Below are positions 7,514-18,730 of a DNA stretch of 64,000 bases, in pieces; within the stretch, counting starts at the first letter, position 1, and every line of letters starts with the position of its first letter. The position numbers and the translations under genes are program-made. The notes below the pieces were generated by a model. That model saw only the letters and a program-made list of their open reading frames with translations, did no database searches and was not told where the DNA came from. The stretch spans positions 2,728,001-2,792,000 of the forward strand of contig NZ_FNTQ01000001.1 in assembly GCF_900105755.1 (NCBI RefSeq). Reading direction: 5' to 3'. This stretch comes from Streptomyces sp. Ag109_O5-10 (lineage in GTDB: Bacteria; Actinomycetota; Actinomycetes; Streptomycetales; Streptomycetaceae).

Positions 7514-9970
7514 TCAGCCCCTCAGCGTCTCCTCCAGCTTGCGCGCCACGGACGCCGCCTCCTCCGCGGGCAGCGGCGCGTGGTCGGTGCCGGTCACGTA
7601 GAAGGCGTCGACGGCGTTGGAGCCGAGCGTGCTGACGTGCGCGCTGCGCACCCGCACCTCGGCGTCCTCCAGCGCCCGCCCGATCCGGAACAGCAGGCCC
7701 GGTGCGTCCTGGGCCCGTACCTCGAACACGGTGGCGTGCCGGGAGGCCGCGGAGGCCACCGTGACGCGCGGCGGCGGGGCCACCCAGCCCCGGCGCCGCG
7801 GGTAGGCGGCGTCCCGCTCCGCGAGGCGCCCGGCGATGTCCAGGGAGCCGTCCAGCGCCCGTACGAGGTCGGCCCGCAGGCGGGCGGCCTGCGGCAGGGA
7901 GCCGTACTCGGCCGCGACCCGCCAGTTCAGCAGCAGCACCGCGCCGTCGTCGACGTCGTCCGGGAGCCGGACGGCGCGCAGCTCGGCGGTGCGGACCGTC
8001 AGGCGGTGCACGGCCAGCACACCGGAGACGGCCGGGAGCACGCCCGGCTGGTCGGGTACGGCGATGAGCAGCTCGACGCCGAGCGGTTCGGGGTCGCCGG
8101 CCTGCTCCTCGTCGGCGGCGGCCGGCTCGGTCTGGGCGCGCAGGGCGAGGACCGGGGCGCCGGTGCGGAAGGCCTCGATGGCCAGCCGCTCCTGCTCGGC
8201 CGTGGGCGCGCCCGGCTCGGGCTCGTCGGCGGTGTCCCCGGCGAGGACCGCCGAGACCCGCTTCACCAGGTCGGCGACGAGGGAGCCGCGCCAGGAGGAC
8301 CAGGCCGCCGGGCCGGTGGCCAGCGCGTCGGCCTCGGTGAGGGCGTGCAGCAGCTCCAGGGTGCCCTGGGTGCCGACCGCGTCGGCGACCAGGCGGACCG
8401 TGGCCGGGTCGTCCAGGTCGCGCCGGGTGGCGGTCTCGATGAGCAGCAGGTGGTGGCGGACGAGCGTGGACAGGACCGCCACGTCGGCGCGGTCGAAGCC
8501 GATCCGGGCCGCCACGTCCTTGACGATGATCTCGCCGGCCACCGAGTGGTCGCCGGGCCAGCCCTTGCCGATGTCGTGCAGCAGGGCGGCGACCAGCAGC
8601 AGGTCGGGGCGGTGCACGCGGCGGGTGAACTCGGAGGCGCGGACGGCGGTCTCGATGAGGTGCCGGTCGACGGTCCAGACGTGCACGGCGTTGCGCTGCG
8701 GGCGGCACCGGACCCGCTCCCAGTCGGGCAGCAGGCGGGTGATCAGGCCCTCGGCCTCCAGCGCCTCCCAGACGTCGACGGTGGGGCGGCCGGAGCCGAG
8801 CAGGGTGACCAGCTGCTCACGGGCCTCGGCGGGCCACGGCGTGGGCAGGGGGCGCGCGGTGGCGGCCATGCGCCGTACGGCGTGCAGGGAGAGCGGGAGG
8901 CCGGCCTGGGCGGCGGCGGCCGCGGCGCGCAGCGGGAGCACGGGGTCGCGTTCGGGGCGGGCGGCGCGGGCGAGCACCACCTCGCCGTCCTGCTCCACCA
9001 CGCCCTCGGCGAGCGGGGAGCGCTCGGTGACGGGCTTGCCGCCGCCCAGCATGGCACGCAGCCGCGGCCGGACCGCGCGCGAGCGCAGCACCCGCCCCAC
9101 CTCACGCCAGGTGACGTCACTGGCGTACGAGATGACGCGCGCGGACTCGTAGACCTGGCGCAGCAGGGTGTCGGCGTCGAGGAGGTCGAGTTCCGCGGCG
9201 ACCTCGTCCTGCTCCTGGAGCGCGAGGCGGTCGGTGGCGCGGCCCGTGGTCAGGTGCAGGGCGTCGCGGACGTCGAGGAGGCGCCTGCGGGCGTCGGTGA
9301 GGCCCTCGCGCGGGGCGTCGGCCAGCCAGGAGGCGGCGACGGCGCGCAGGGCGGTGGCGTCCCGGAGGCCGCCGCGGGCCTCCTTGAGGTCGGGTTCCAG
9401 GAGGTACTGGAGCTCGCCCTGGCGTTCGGCCCGCTCGACGCAGAGTTCCTGGAGTTCGGGGAGGCGTTTGGGTGCCTGGTTGCGCCAGTCGGCGAGGATC
9501 GCGGTGCGCAGTCCTGAGGTGAGACCGAGGTCGCCGGCGATGTGGCGGGCGTCGAGGAGGCCGAGCTGGACCTTGAGGTCCTCGCCGGCCGTCCGGCGGG
9601 CCTCGGCAGGGGTGCGCACGGAGTGGTCGAGGGCCAGGCCCAGGTCCCAGACGGGGTACCAGAGCCGGTCGGCGACGGCGGCCACCGCGCCGGAGTCGGC
9701 GCCGTCGTGCAGCAGCAGGAGGTCCAGGTCGCTGCGCGGGGAGAGTTCGGCGCGGCCGTAGCCGCCGACCGCGACCAGGGAGACGCCGCCCCTGATGCCC
9801 TCGGTGGCCGCCGCGAACAGCCCGGTCAGCCATTCGTCGGTCAGCTCGGCGAGGGCGGTACGGCGCGGCGGCCCGGACCGCGCCCCCTCGGTGAGGAGGC
9901 GCAGCCGGGCCGCCGCATAGCCGCTGGGTCCCGCGTTCTCCGCGTCGTTCCGCACTTCCGTACCCGTCAC
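7514..9970 (-). CDS. glnD: PII nucleotidyltransferase GlnD
   Basis: An 818-residue bifunctional PII-modifying enzyme. The nucleotidyltransferase motif GGYGRAELSPRSDLDLLLLHD is near residues 67-87. The HD hydrolase motif ALLHDIGKGWPGDHSVAG is near 455-475. Two C-terminal ACT domains follow (VPDQPGVLPAVSGVL and AQDAPGLLFRIGRAL). In Streptomyces GlnD adenylylates GlnK at Tyr51 in response to nitrogen status, rather than uridylylating it (established work in S. coelicolor). It lies 35 bases after glnK in the amtB-glnK-glnD operon. Start GTG. Confidence 0.96.
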   Translation of the reverse strand: MTGTEVRNDAENAGPSGYAAARLRLLTEGARSGPPRRTALAELTDEWLTGLFAAATEGIRGGVSLVAVGGYGRAELSPRSDLDLLLLHDGADSGAVAAVADRLWYPVWDLGLALDHSVRTPAEARRTAGEDLKVQLGLLDARHIAGDLGLTSGLRTAILADWRNQAPKRLPELQELCVERAERQGELQYLLEPDLKEARGGLRDATALRAVAASWLADAPREGLTDARRRLLDVRDALHLTTGRATDRLALQEQDEVAAELDLLDADTLLRQVYESARVISYASDVTWREVGRVLRSRAVRPRLRAMLGGGKPVTERSPLAEGVVEQDGEVVLARAARPERDPVLPLRAAAAAAQAGLPLSLHAVRRMAATARPLPTPWPAEAREQLVTLLGSGRPTVDVWEALEAEGLITRLLPDWERVRCRPQRNAVHVWTVDRHLIETAVRASEFTRRVHRPDLLLVAALLHDIGKGWPGDHSVAGEIIVKDVAARIGFDRADVAVLSTLVRHHLLLIETATRRDLDDPATVRLVADAVGTQGTLELLHALTEADALATGPAAWSSWRGSLVADLVKRVSAVLAGDTADEPEPGAPTAEQERLAIEAFRTGAPVLALRAQTEPAAADEEQAGDPEPLGVELLIAVPDQPGVLPAVSGVLAVHRLTVRTAELRAVRLPDDVDDGAVLLLNWRVAAEYGSLPQAARLRADLVRALDGSLDIAGRLAERDAAYPRRRGWVAPPPRVTVASAASRHATVFEVRAQDAPGLLFRIGRALEDAEVRVRSAHVSTLGSNAVDAFYVTGTDHAPLPAEEAASVARKLEETLRG

Positions 9971-10005
9971 CCAGCGACTCCTGCCTGTATTCAGATGGTT
10001 CTGTT

Positions 10006-11757
<1,752 letters not shown>

Positions 11758-11785
11758 TTATGCGCCATGAGATTGGCGCAGCGCG

Positions 11786-11823
11786 GTTTCGGTCGTTGCC
11801 CCTCGTTGTTTCGCCGGAGTGAC
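11786..11823 (-). promoter_or_regulatory. GlnR box upstream of amtB
   Basis: Read on the amtB strand, the site is GTCAC-N6-GAAAC-N6-GGGCA-N6-GAAAC. This fits the published Streptomyces GlnR pattern gTnAc-N6-GaAAc repeated with exact 6-base spacing. Three of the four half-sites are good; GGGCA is the weak one. A CATAAC hexamer about 24 bases downstream could be the -10. Spacing suggests activation of amtB-glnK-glnD. Confidence 0.8.
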
Positions 11824-12011
11824 GAAGACGCCTGGCGTGTTACGGGTGGATGAATTGCGAGATGTCGCGCTGCGGGATCGTTATCGTGGCGCAACCTTCT
11901 CTCGGAGGAAAGAACCGGCCGCGGTCGGCCGTCCGATGACCTGGCATGGGGGAGCCGAGTCGGGCAGTTCGGGAGGGCCGGCCGCGGCCGGGGTCTGGGA
12001 AGCTCCGGGGT

Positions 12012-13496
12012 TCAGACCGCCTCGGCGGTCTCCGGGAGGTCGACGGCGAGCTGTTCGGTGAGGTCGACGACGGCCGCGAGGCCGCCGTAGTCGCGGACGG
12101 CCGTGTCGACCGTCTTTCGAATACGAGTGTTGACGCGCTCGGAGCGCACCTTCTTGGCGATGCCCAGCGCCTCGGAGGCCAGAACCGTGCTCTGCTCGGG
12201 CTCGCCGCGCAGCAGGTGCACGGTGGCCATGCCGATGAGGTTGAGCGCGTACGACCGCTGGTGCTCGCCGTCCTTGGCGAACAGCTCGACGGCCCGGCGC
12301 ATCAGCGGCTCGGCCAGTGAGGCGTAGGTGGGGCTGCGGCCAGCGACGTAGGCCAGGTCGCGGAAGGAGTGGCTGTTCTCGCCGTAGAGCTCGGCCTCGG
12401 AGAAGAAGCGGATCCAGTCCGGGTCCGGCTCGTCCCACTCGTCGGCCTCGGCGAAGGTGTCCTCGGCCATCCGGACGGCCCGCTTGCACTTGCCGGGCTG
12501 GCCCATGTTGGCGTAGGCGCGGGCCTCCATCGCATACAGCATCGACTGGGTGCGCGGGCTCGCGCAGTCCCGACTGCCGTACTGGGCGAGGTGGATGAGC
12601 TCCAGGGCGTCGTCGGGCCGGCCGAGGTGGATCATCTGGCGGCTCATGCTGGAGAGGATGTACGAGCCGAGCGGCTTGTCACCGGCCTCCTTGGCCGCGT
12701 GCAGGGCGAGCACGAAGTACTTCTGGGCGGTGGGCTGGAGACCGACGTCGTACGACATCCACCCGGCCAGTTCGGCGAGTTCGGCCGCGACCTTGAAGAG
12801 CTTGCGGGCGGTGGCCTCGGGCTGGGGTTCCTGGAGGAGGTCGGTGACCTCGTGCAGCTGTCCGACGACCGCCTTGCGGCGCAGGCCGCCGCCGCACTGG
12901 GCGTCCCACTGGCGGAACATCTCCGTGGTGGACTCCAGGAGGGCCAGCTCGGGCCGGGAGATGCGGCCGGGTCGGCGGGGGTCGGCGGACGGCTCGGGGG
13001 TCTGCTGCGGGCCGCCCGGCGAAGGGACCAGCCAGCGCTGCATGGGCTCGATGAGGGACGGGCCCGCAGACAGCACCAGCGAGGTTCCGAGGAAGCCGCG
13101 CCGCGCCAGCATCAGGTCGCTGCGCGAGAACTCGCTGAGCAGGGCCACCGTCTGCGGGCCCGTCCAGGGCAGGTCGACGCCGGTCGTGGAGGGTGACTGG
13201 CGGGCGGCCCGCAGCCCGAGGTCCTCGACCGAGACGACGCAGCCGAACCGCTCGGAGAACAGCTCGGAGAGGATCCGGGGGATCGGCTCGCGCGGGTTCT
13301 CCCCGTCGAGCCAGCGGCGCACCCTGGACGTGTCCGTCGAGATGTGGTTGGCGCCCAACTGGCGTGCTCTGCGGTTCACTTGCCGCGCCAGCTCGCCCTT
13401 CGACCAGCCACTGCGCACGAACCACGAGTTGAGCAGCTCGTTGGGGCGCTTGTCGGTGCTGGCCGCGGTCGCCCCGCTTCCGCCGTTGCCGCCCAC
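12012..13496 (-). CDS. nsdA: NsdA, regulator of sporulation and antibiotic production
   Basis: A protein of about 494 residues closely matching my memory of Streptomyces NsdA, reported as a negative regulator of differentiation and of actinorhodin production. The N-terminus (DKRPNELLNSWFVRSGWSKGELARQVNRRARQLG) looks like a helix-turn-helix, followed by ISTDTSRVRRWLDGENPREPIP. The rest is TPR-like helical sequence. I place the start at GTG 13496 (MGGNGGSG) with GGGGG upstream; an extension to 13541 is possible. It stands alone upstream of amtB with its own promoter. A TAGGAT hexamer near 13669-13674 is a possible -10. Confidence 0.9.
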   Translation of the reverse strand: MGGNGGSGATAASTDKRPNELLNSWFVRSGWSKGELARQVNRRARQLGANHISTDTSRVRRWLDGENPREPIPRILSELFSERFGCVVSVEDLGLRAARQSPSTTGVDLPWTGPQTVALLSEFSRSDLMLARRGFLGTSLVLSAGPSLIEPMQRWLVPSPGGPQQTPEPSADPRRPGRISRPELALLESTTEMFRQWDAQCGGGLRRKAVVGQLHEVTDLLQEPQPEATARKLFKVAAELAELAGWMSYDVGLQPTAQKYFVLALHAAKEAGDKPLGSYILSSMSRQMIHLGRPDDALELIHLAQYGSRDCASPRTQSMLYAMEARAYANMGQPGKCKRAVRMAEDTFAEADEWDEPDPDWIRFFSEAELYGENSHSFRDLAYVAGRSPTYASLAEPLMRRAVELFAKDGEHQRSYALNLIGMATVHLLRGEPEQSTVLASEALGIAKKVRSERVNTRIRKTVDTAVRDYGGLAAVVDLTEQLAVDLPETAEAV

Positions 13497-13953
13497 TGGA
13501 ACGCCCCCATCCCTGAGACCACTTGATGCCGGATGCGCCAAGCCCTATCAGAATGCCGGTAAATACGGCTGCCCGTCCGGTAGTTCTCACCCTTCGAACG
13601 GGATGCCGAGTTGCCTCCGGCATACCCACGAGTGCAAGTGCCCCCAGGCCTCGTGCACTCAAAGTAATCCTACGATCACTGCTCCAGCCACGGGGATCCC
13701 GGAAACGCCACCATTCGCCACCCCTTCGAATGAACTCACGATGCCCTTGGCGCGATTCACTTGACATAGGACGGCCGGGAGTAGGCGGAGCGGTGCACTC
13801 GGGGGCGCATGTCCCCAGGCGCACCACCCGGGGAGCTTCAGGGCGCTGCCATGACCTTGCGGGCCGCAGGGAAGGCGGAGCCGTAGCGTCACGTTCCGTT
13901 TCCGTCTCGTTCCGTGTCGTAACCACCGGCGCGCCGGACCCGTTGGAGGGGGC
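13497..13953. other. Divergent intergenic region nsdA / prim-pol gene
   Basis: This 457-base region must hold two divergent promoters. The nsdA-strand TAGGAT (about 13669-13674) fits the -10 consensus, but its -35 is poor. The rightward gene has GGAGGGGGC directly before its ATG. No RNA gene, repeat or convincing open frame was seen. Confidence 0.4.
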
Positions 13954-14610
13954 ATGGGCTTCACGATCGGCGGCATTCGCGAGATCCGCTCCGGCACACG
14001 CCGACGCGGTCGTTCATCGGACTGCACCGCCGTCGCCGAGTTCACCGGCCTGTGGGGCTGGGACGTGGTGCCCGGCGCCCGGGCCGCGGCCGGGGCCTGC
14101 TCCTGCGGGCAGGCCGGCTGCCCCGCGCCGGGAGCGCATCCGCTGGACTTCGCGCCCCAGGTGCCCGCGGGTGCCACGCTCGACGAGGTCACCAAGGCCT
14201 GGGGCGAGTTCCCGGGCGCGGCGGTGATGCTGCCGGTCGGCCGCGCGTTCGACGTGATCGAGGTGGCCGAAGCCGCAGGGCGGCGCGCCCTGGTCCGCCT
14301 GGAGCGCATGGGCCTCCCGGTCGGCCCGGTCACCACCACCCCGGACGGCCGCGCCCACTTCCTCGTCGCCCCCGGCGCCACCGCCGAACTCCCCGCGCTG
14401 CTCTACCGCATGGGCTGGGACGACCCGACCTCCCTGGACCTGCGCGGCCTCGGCACGGGCACGTACATCACCGCCCCGCCCTCCGACCGGGGCGGCCTGG
14501 GCCCCGTGCGCTGGCTGCGCCCGCCGGCCCTGGACTCGGCGACCAGGCCCCCGGCGGCGAGGCTGCTGCTCGGCACGCTGGCCTACGTCGCGCACCGGTC
14601 CCGGGCGTGA
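13954..14610 (+). CDS. Small prim-pol-domain protein
   Basis: This 218-residue protein resembles the N-terminal domain of bifunctional DNA primase/polymerases (the FTGLWGWDVVPGA opening, the CSCGQAGCPAPGAHP cysteine/histidine segment and a PTTTPDGRAHFLV-like core). The position where the catalytic Asp pair is expected reads FDVIEV, so the second acid is a glutamate out of the usual DxD spacing. The helicase part of full-length enzymes is missing. It may be a non-catalytic nucleic-acid or nucleotide binder. GGAGG lies just before the ATG. It is convergent with ftsY across a hairpin. Confidence 0.7.
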   Translation: MGFTIGGIREIRSGTRRRGRSSDCTAVAEFTGLWGWDVVPGARAAAGACSCGQAGCPAPGAHPLDFAPQVPAGATLDEVTKAWGEFPGAAVMLPVGRAFDVIEVAEAAGRRALVRLERMGLPVGPVTTTPDGRAHFLVAPGATAELPALLYRMGWDDPTSLDLRGLGTGTYITAPPSDRGGLGPVRWLRPPALDSATRPPAARLLLGTLAYVAHRSRA

Positions 14611-14634
14611 CCGCACAGGTCCGGCTCGTACGCC

Positions 14635-14677
14635 GAAGCGCCCGCCCCCCGGCTGAAGCTCGGGGATCGGGCGCTTC
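14635..14677. terminator. Bidirectional terminator between prim-pol gene and ftsY
   Basis: GAAGCGCCCG (14635-14644) is the exact reverse complement of CGGGCGCTTC (14668-14677), and the intervening bases can extend the stem. It lies between two convergent genes. There is no T-run, as is common for Streptomyces. Confidence 0.7.
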
Positions 14678-14715
14678 TCCGCGATCTCGGGGCGGGCGAC
14701 TTCACCCACCTGGCG

Positions 14716-15918
14716 TCAGTCACCGATAAGGGCATCCACGAACGCCTCCGGCTCGAACGGCGCGAGGTCGTCCGCGCCCTCGCCCAGGCCGATGAGCTTG
14801 ACCGGGACGCCCAGCTCGCGCTGGACCGCGATCACGATGCCGCCCTTGGCGGTGCCGTCCAGCTTGGTGAGGACGATGCCGGTGATGTCGACGACCTCGG
14901 CGAAGACCCGGGCCTGGACGAGTCCGTTCTGCCCGGTGGTGGCGTCGAGGACGAGCAGCACCTCGTCCAGCGGAGCGTGCTTCTCCACGACCCGCTTGAC
15001 CTTGCCCAGCTCGTCCATGAGGCCGGTCTTGGTGTGCAGCCGCCCGGCGGTGTCGATGAGCACCACGTCGACGCCCATCTCCTTGCCCTCCTTCACCGCG
15101 TCGAAGGCGACGGAGGCGGGGTCACCGGCCTCCGGGCCGCGCACGGTGTGGGCGCCGACGCGCTCGCCCCAGGTCTGGAGCTGGTCGGCGGCGGCGGCCC
15201 GGAAGGTGTCGGCGGCGCCGAGCACGACCGTACGGCCGTCGGCGACCAGGACGCGGGCGAGCTTGCCGGTGGTGGTGGTCTTGCCGGTGCCGTTGACGCC
15301 GACGACCATCACGATGCCCGGCTTGCGGTCGGCGGGCTCGGTCTTCACCTCGCGATCGGCGTCGGTGCCGACCAGCTTGAGCAGCTCCTCGCGGAGCAGG
15401 CCGCGCAGCTCCCCGGGGGTGCGGGTGCCGAGCACCTTCACGCGCTCGCGCAGCCGGTCGACCAGCTCGGTGGTGGGCTGCACGCCGACGTCGGCGGTGA
15501 GCAGGGTGTCCTCGATCTCCTCCCACGTCTCCTCGTCGAGGTGCTCGCGCGACAGCAGCGTGAGCAGCCCCTTGCCGAGGGCGTTCTGCGACCGGGAGAG
15601 CCGGGCGCGCAGCCGGACCAGCCGGCCGGCCGCGGGCTCGGGGATCTCGATCTCGGGCGCTTCGACCGCGGGGGGCTCTTCGACGGCGACGGGAGCCGAG
15701 CCGTCGGGAAGGTCGACCTCCTCTATCGTCCGGCGCGGTTCGTCGCGCGGCGTCTCGGCCTCGTCGCCGACGTGCGGCTCGGCCGGGGGTGCGGTGATGT
15801 CGGGCGCGGCGGGGGGCGGCGGGGGCAGCGACTTCTTGCGCCGGCTGCCGATGACGAGCCCGCCGAGCGCACCGAGCACGACTACGGCGATGACTACAGC
15901 AAGGATGACGGTTTCCAT
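14716..15918 (-). CDS. ftsY: Signal recognition particle receptor FtsY
   Basis: About 400 residues. It opens with a true transmembrane anchor (METVILAVVIAVVVLGALGG), then an acidic Pro/Glu linker, the N domain and an SRP-type GTPase domain. Motifs are GVNGTGKTTTTGKL, DTAGRLHTK and TKLDGTAKGG. The anchor is typical of actinobacterial FtsY and differs from the amphipathic A domain of E. coli. I chose the ATG at 15918 because the anchor begins there; another ATG at 15936 adds six residues. It pairs functionally with ffh. It is divergent from the permease at 16047. Confidence 0.96.
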   Translation of the reverse strand: METVILAVVIAVVVLGALGGLVIGSRRKKSLPPPPPAAPDITAPPAEPHVGDEAETPRDEPRRTIEEVDLPDGSAPVAVEEPPAVEAPEIEIPEPAAGRLVRLRARLSRSQNALGKGLLTLLSREHLDEETWEEIEDTLLTADVGVQPTTELVDRLRERVKVLGTRTPGELRGLLREELLKLVGTDADREVKTEPADRKPGIVMVVGVNGTGKTTTTGKLARVLVADGRTVVLGAADTFRAAAADQLQTWGERVGAHTVRGPEAGDPASVAFDAVKEGKEMGVDVVLIDTAGRLHTKTGLMDELGKVKRVVEKHAPLDEVLLVLDATTGQNGLVQARVFAEVVDITGIVLTKLDGTAKGGIVIAVQRELGVPVKLIGLGEGADDLAPFEPEAFVDALIGD

Positions 15919-16046
15919 AACCCGACCAGTATCCATCCCTCCCCCGCGGCCGACTTTGCTCCCTCGCGCGGGAGTTTCCGGACGATCCCCCGAAGACGGA
16001 TGTCCCTTTTGTTGGTATTAGTCGGGCTAACGTACGATGGCTGCCT

Positions 16047-17519
16047 ATGAGCACCACCGCCCACCACGCTGGCGCGCTCGAACATCTCGAACAGTCGCTG
16101 GAGCACCACGGCCTCGAAACCCGGGGCATCGAGCCGGTCCCGGACTCCGAGCGCACCGGCACACCCCGTGGTCTGCTCCCCACCTGGATCGCCGCCAACA
16201 TCACCGTCCTGCTGGTGACCGTGGGCGCGAGCCTGGCGGTGTCGTTCGGGCTGAACTTCTGGCAGTCCCTGGCGGTGGGCATCGCGGCGCCGATCGTGTC
16301 GTACGGCCTGGTCGGGACCATCGGCATCGCGGGCAAGCGCGGCGGGGCACCGGGCATGGCGCTCTCCCGGGCGGTCTTCGGGCAGCGCGGCAACCTGCTC
16401 CCGGGCGCGGTGATCTGGGTGGCGCGCTGGGGCTGGGAGACGATCAACGCGGTGACCGGCGCCTACGCGCTGCTGACCGTCCTCGACATCCTGTTCGGGA
16501 TCAGGCGCAACACGGCCCTGGTCGTCGTCACGCTCGTCCTCTTCGTGATCGCCACGTTCGCCATCTCGGGCATGGGCATCAGGGCGTTGCGGTACTGCAA
16601 CCGGTGGGCGAGCCGGCTGTTCGGCGCCTTCTCACTGCTGGTCCTCGGCCGGCTGATCGCGACGACGGACTGGGGCAGGGTGTTCGGACAGCCCGCCGGT
16701 TCCGCGGCCGCGATGGTCACCGGGGCCGGGCTGATCGCGGCGGGCGGGATGAGCTGGGCGCCGACCGCCCCGGACTTCACGCGGTATCTGCCGGGTACGG
16801 CGTCCTCGGCGGCGATCGTACGCAACACGGTCGGTGGTGCCGGGATCGTCGTACTCCCCCTGGTCCTGGTGGGGGCGGTGACGGCGTCCGCCGCCCCGGC
16901 CCTCGCCGCCTCGGCCGACCCGGTCTCCTTCCTCGGCGAGATCCTGCCCCGCTGGCTGTCGGTCCCCTACCTCCTCGTCGCCCTGGTCGGGATGCTGCTG
17001 ATCAACGCGATGTCGATGTACTCGGCGGGTTTCACCGCCCAGACGCTCGGCTTCCGGATCCCCCGCCCGTGGGCGGTCGCCGTCAACGCGGTCATCTCGC
17101 TGGCCCTCGGGGCCGTCCTGATGCTGGCGGCGACCTCGTTCACGGCCTCCTTCATCGCCTTCCTGGCACTGCTCGCGGTGGCGTTCTCGGCGTGGGTGGG
17201 GGTCTTCGGGGTCGACATGCTGCGCCGCCGGGAGTACGACGCCGCGGCCCTCGTCGACACCTCGCACACCAGCGCCTACTGGTACCGGGCGGGCTTCTCC
17301 CCCGCCGCCGTCGCGGCCTGGTCGCTCGGTCTGGCGGCGGGCCTGCTCTTCACCACGTGCGAGTGGTTCACCGGCCCGCTCGCCGCGAACAACCCCGTCG
17401 GCCGGTACGGCCTCGGCTGGGTCGCGACGATCACCGTCTCGGGCCTGCTGTACGCGGTGCTGCCGAAGCCGGCGGTGGTACCGGCGGCGGCCGGGAAGCC
17501 CGCACCCCTGGCCGTCTGA
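16047..17519 (+). CDS. NCS1-family purine/cytosine permease
   Basis: A 490-residue membrane protein with about twelve hydrophobic segments. It carries NCS1 hallmarks such as PTWIAANITVLLVTVGASLA near the N-terminus and VIWVARWGWETINAVTGAY near residue 130, the region that forms the substrate site in this family. A cation symporter for cytosine, a related purine or thiamine precursor is likely, but the substrate cannot be chosen from sequence. The ribosome binding site is weak. It is followed 60 bases later by the flavin-dependent oxidoreductase gene, probably one transcript. Confidence 0.85.
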   Translation: MSTTAHHAGALEHLEQSLEHHGLETRGIEPVPDSERTGTPRGLLPTWIAANITVLLVTVGASLAVSFGLNFWQSLAVGIAAPIVSYGLVGTIGIAGKRGGAPGMALSRAVFGQRGNLLPGAVIWVARWGWETINAVTGAYALLTVLDILFGIRRNTALVVVTLVLFVIATFAISGMGIRALRYCNRWASRLFGAFSLLVLGRLIATTDWGRVFGQPAGSAAAMVTGAGLIAAGGMSWAPTAPDFTRYLPGTASSAAIVRNTVGGAGIVVLPLVLVGAVTASAAPALAASADPVSFLGEILPRWLSVPYLLVALVGMLLINAMSMYSAGFTAQTLGFRIPRPWAVAVNAVISLALGAVLMLAATSFTASFIAFLALLAVAFSAWVGVFGVDMLRRREYDAAALVDTSHTSAYWYRAGFSPAAVAAWSLGLAAGLLFTTCEWFTGPLAANNPVGRYGLGWVATITVSGLLYAVLPKPAVVPAAAGKPAPLAV

Positions 17520-17579
17520 CGCACCGTCAGCTACTGTCCCCGCACACCCTCCGGCCAGCCAAGGTGAAGGGGAACTCCC

Positions 17580-18551
17580 ATGCCCGTCTCGGTCGTCCGC
17601 TTCAACCTCGTGGAGCCCGGCGCCTCCCCGGCCGCGCTGGGTGCCCGGTACCGAGCGGCCCTCGACATGGCCGCGTACGCCGACGAGCACGGGGTCACCA
17701 CCGTGCAGACCGAGGAGCACCACGGCGTCGACAACAACTGGCTGCCGTCGCCGTTCGCCTTCGCGGGCGCGGTGTTCGGGGCGACCCGGACCATCGCGGT
17801 GACCGTGTCGGCGGTGATCGGCCCGCTGCACGACCCGCTGCGGCTCGCCGAGGACATCGCGGTCCTCGACCTGCTCAGCGGGGGCCGGCTGGTGACGGTG
17901 GCCGGGATCGGCTACCGGCCCGAGGAGTACGCGCTGTTCGACGTGGACTGGAAGCGGCGCGGGCGGCTGCAGGACGAGCTGCTCGAGACGCTGCTGAAGG
18001 CGTGGACCGGCGAGGAGTTCGAGTACCGGGGCCGTACGGTACGGGTCACGCCCCGCCCGCTCACCGACCCCCACCCCCTGCTCCTGGTCGGCGGCTCCTC
18101 CAGGGCCGCCGCCCGCCGGGCCGCCCGCCTCGGCCTGCCGTTCTTCCCCAGCGCGCACCTGCCGGAGCTGGAGGCGTACTACAAGGAGCGGCTCACCGAG
18201 TACGGCACGGAGGGCTGGACGATGATGCCCACGGCCGAGACCCCGCTGCTGCACATCGCCGAGGACCCGGACCGGGCGTGGACCGACTACGGCGAGCACT
18301 TCCTGCACGAGGCCCGGACGTACGCGTCCTGGCAGTCCGGCGACATCCACTCGGCGGTGCGGTCCGCCGCGAGCACGGTCGCCGAACTTCGCGCGGAGGG
18401 CGTCTACCGCATCCTCACCCCGGACGAGTGCGTGACGGCAGGACTGGACAACCTGGTCCTGCACCCGCTGGCGGGCGGGATGCCGGTGGACGAGGGCTGG
18501 CGGAGCCTACGACTGTTCGCCGAGACCGTCCTCCCGGCGCTGCCGGCGTAA
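17580..18551 (+). CDS. LLM-class flavin-dependent oxidoreductase
   Basis: A 323-residue protein of the luciferase-like monooxygenase fold: N-terminal MPVSVVRFNLVEPG, the VQTEEHHGVDNN segment, and the ISVVDLLSGGRL-type motif seen here as IAVLDLLSGGRLVTVAGIGYRPEEY. It should use FMNH2 or F420H2. The window also encodes CofC of F420 synthesis, but that does not decide the cofactor. AAGGGGAA lies at a good distance before the ATG. It is probably co-transcribed with the upstream permease. Substrate unknown. Confidence 0.85.
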   Translation: MPVSVVRFNLVEPGASPAALGARYRAALDMAAYADEHGVTTVQTEEHHGVDNNWLPSPFAFAGAVFGATRTIAVTVSAVIGPLHDPLRLAEDIAVLDLLSGGRLVTVAGIGYRPEEYALFDVDWKRRGRLQDELLETLLKAWTGEEFEYRGRTVRVTPRPLTDPHPLLLVGGSSRAAARRAARLGLPFFPSAHLPELEAYYKERLTEYGTEGWTMMPTAETPLLHIAEDPDRAWTDYGEHFLHEARTYASWQSGDIHSAVRSAASTVAELRAEGVYRILTPDECVTAGLDNLVLHPLAGGMPVDEGWRSLRLFAETVLPALPA

Positions 18552-18591
18552 CGGAGCGAGCCGTGCCGGCGGGTGGGCCGCGCAAGGATTC

Positions 18592-18638
18592 GGCACCGCC
18601 GGGCAGCGGCGCCGTGGCTGATCGCCGTTGCGGCGGAG
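18592..18638 (+). repeat. Repeat subfamily 2, copy B
   Basis: This 47-base element matches the inverted copy at 18863-18909 in 44 of 47 positions, and part of it matches 18731-18764. Its middle, CCGTGGCTGATCGCCGTTGCGG, echoes the GTGGCTGGTCGCG core of the larger dispersed family. The 18552-19065 interval holds three copies, a terminator and no supported gene. Confidence 0.7.
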
Positions 18639-18730
18639 GGAAGTGGTACCGCGGGGGCGCGGCGGAGGGCGGTGGTGCGGCGGAGTTGCCCGCACGATGT
18701 GTCACCGCCGGAGCGGACGGCGTCGCCGGA

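Noticed and set aside
7508..9517. Long rightward frame antisense to glnD
   Set aside because: Gly/Val/Arg-biased shadow of glnD; no ribosome binding site or domain.
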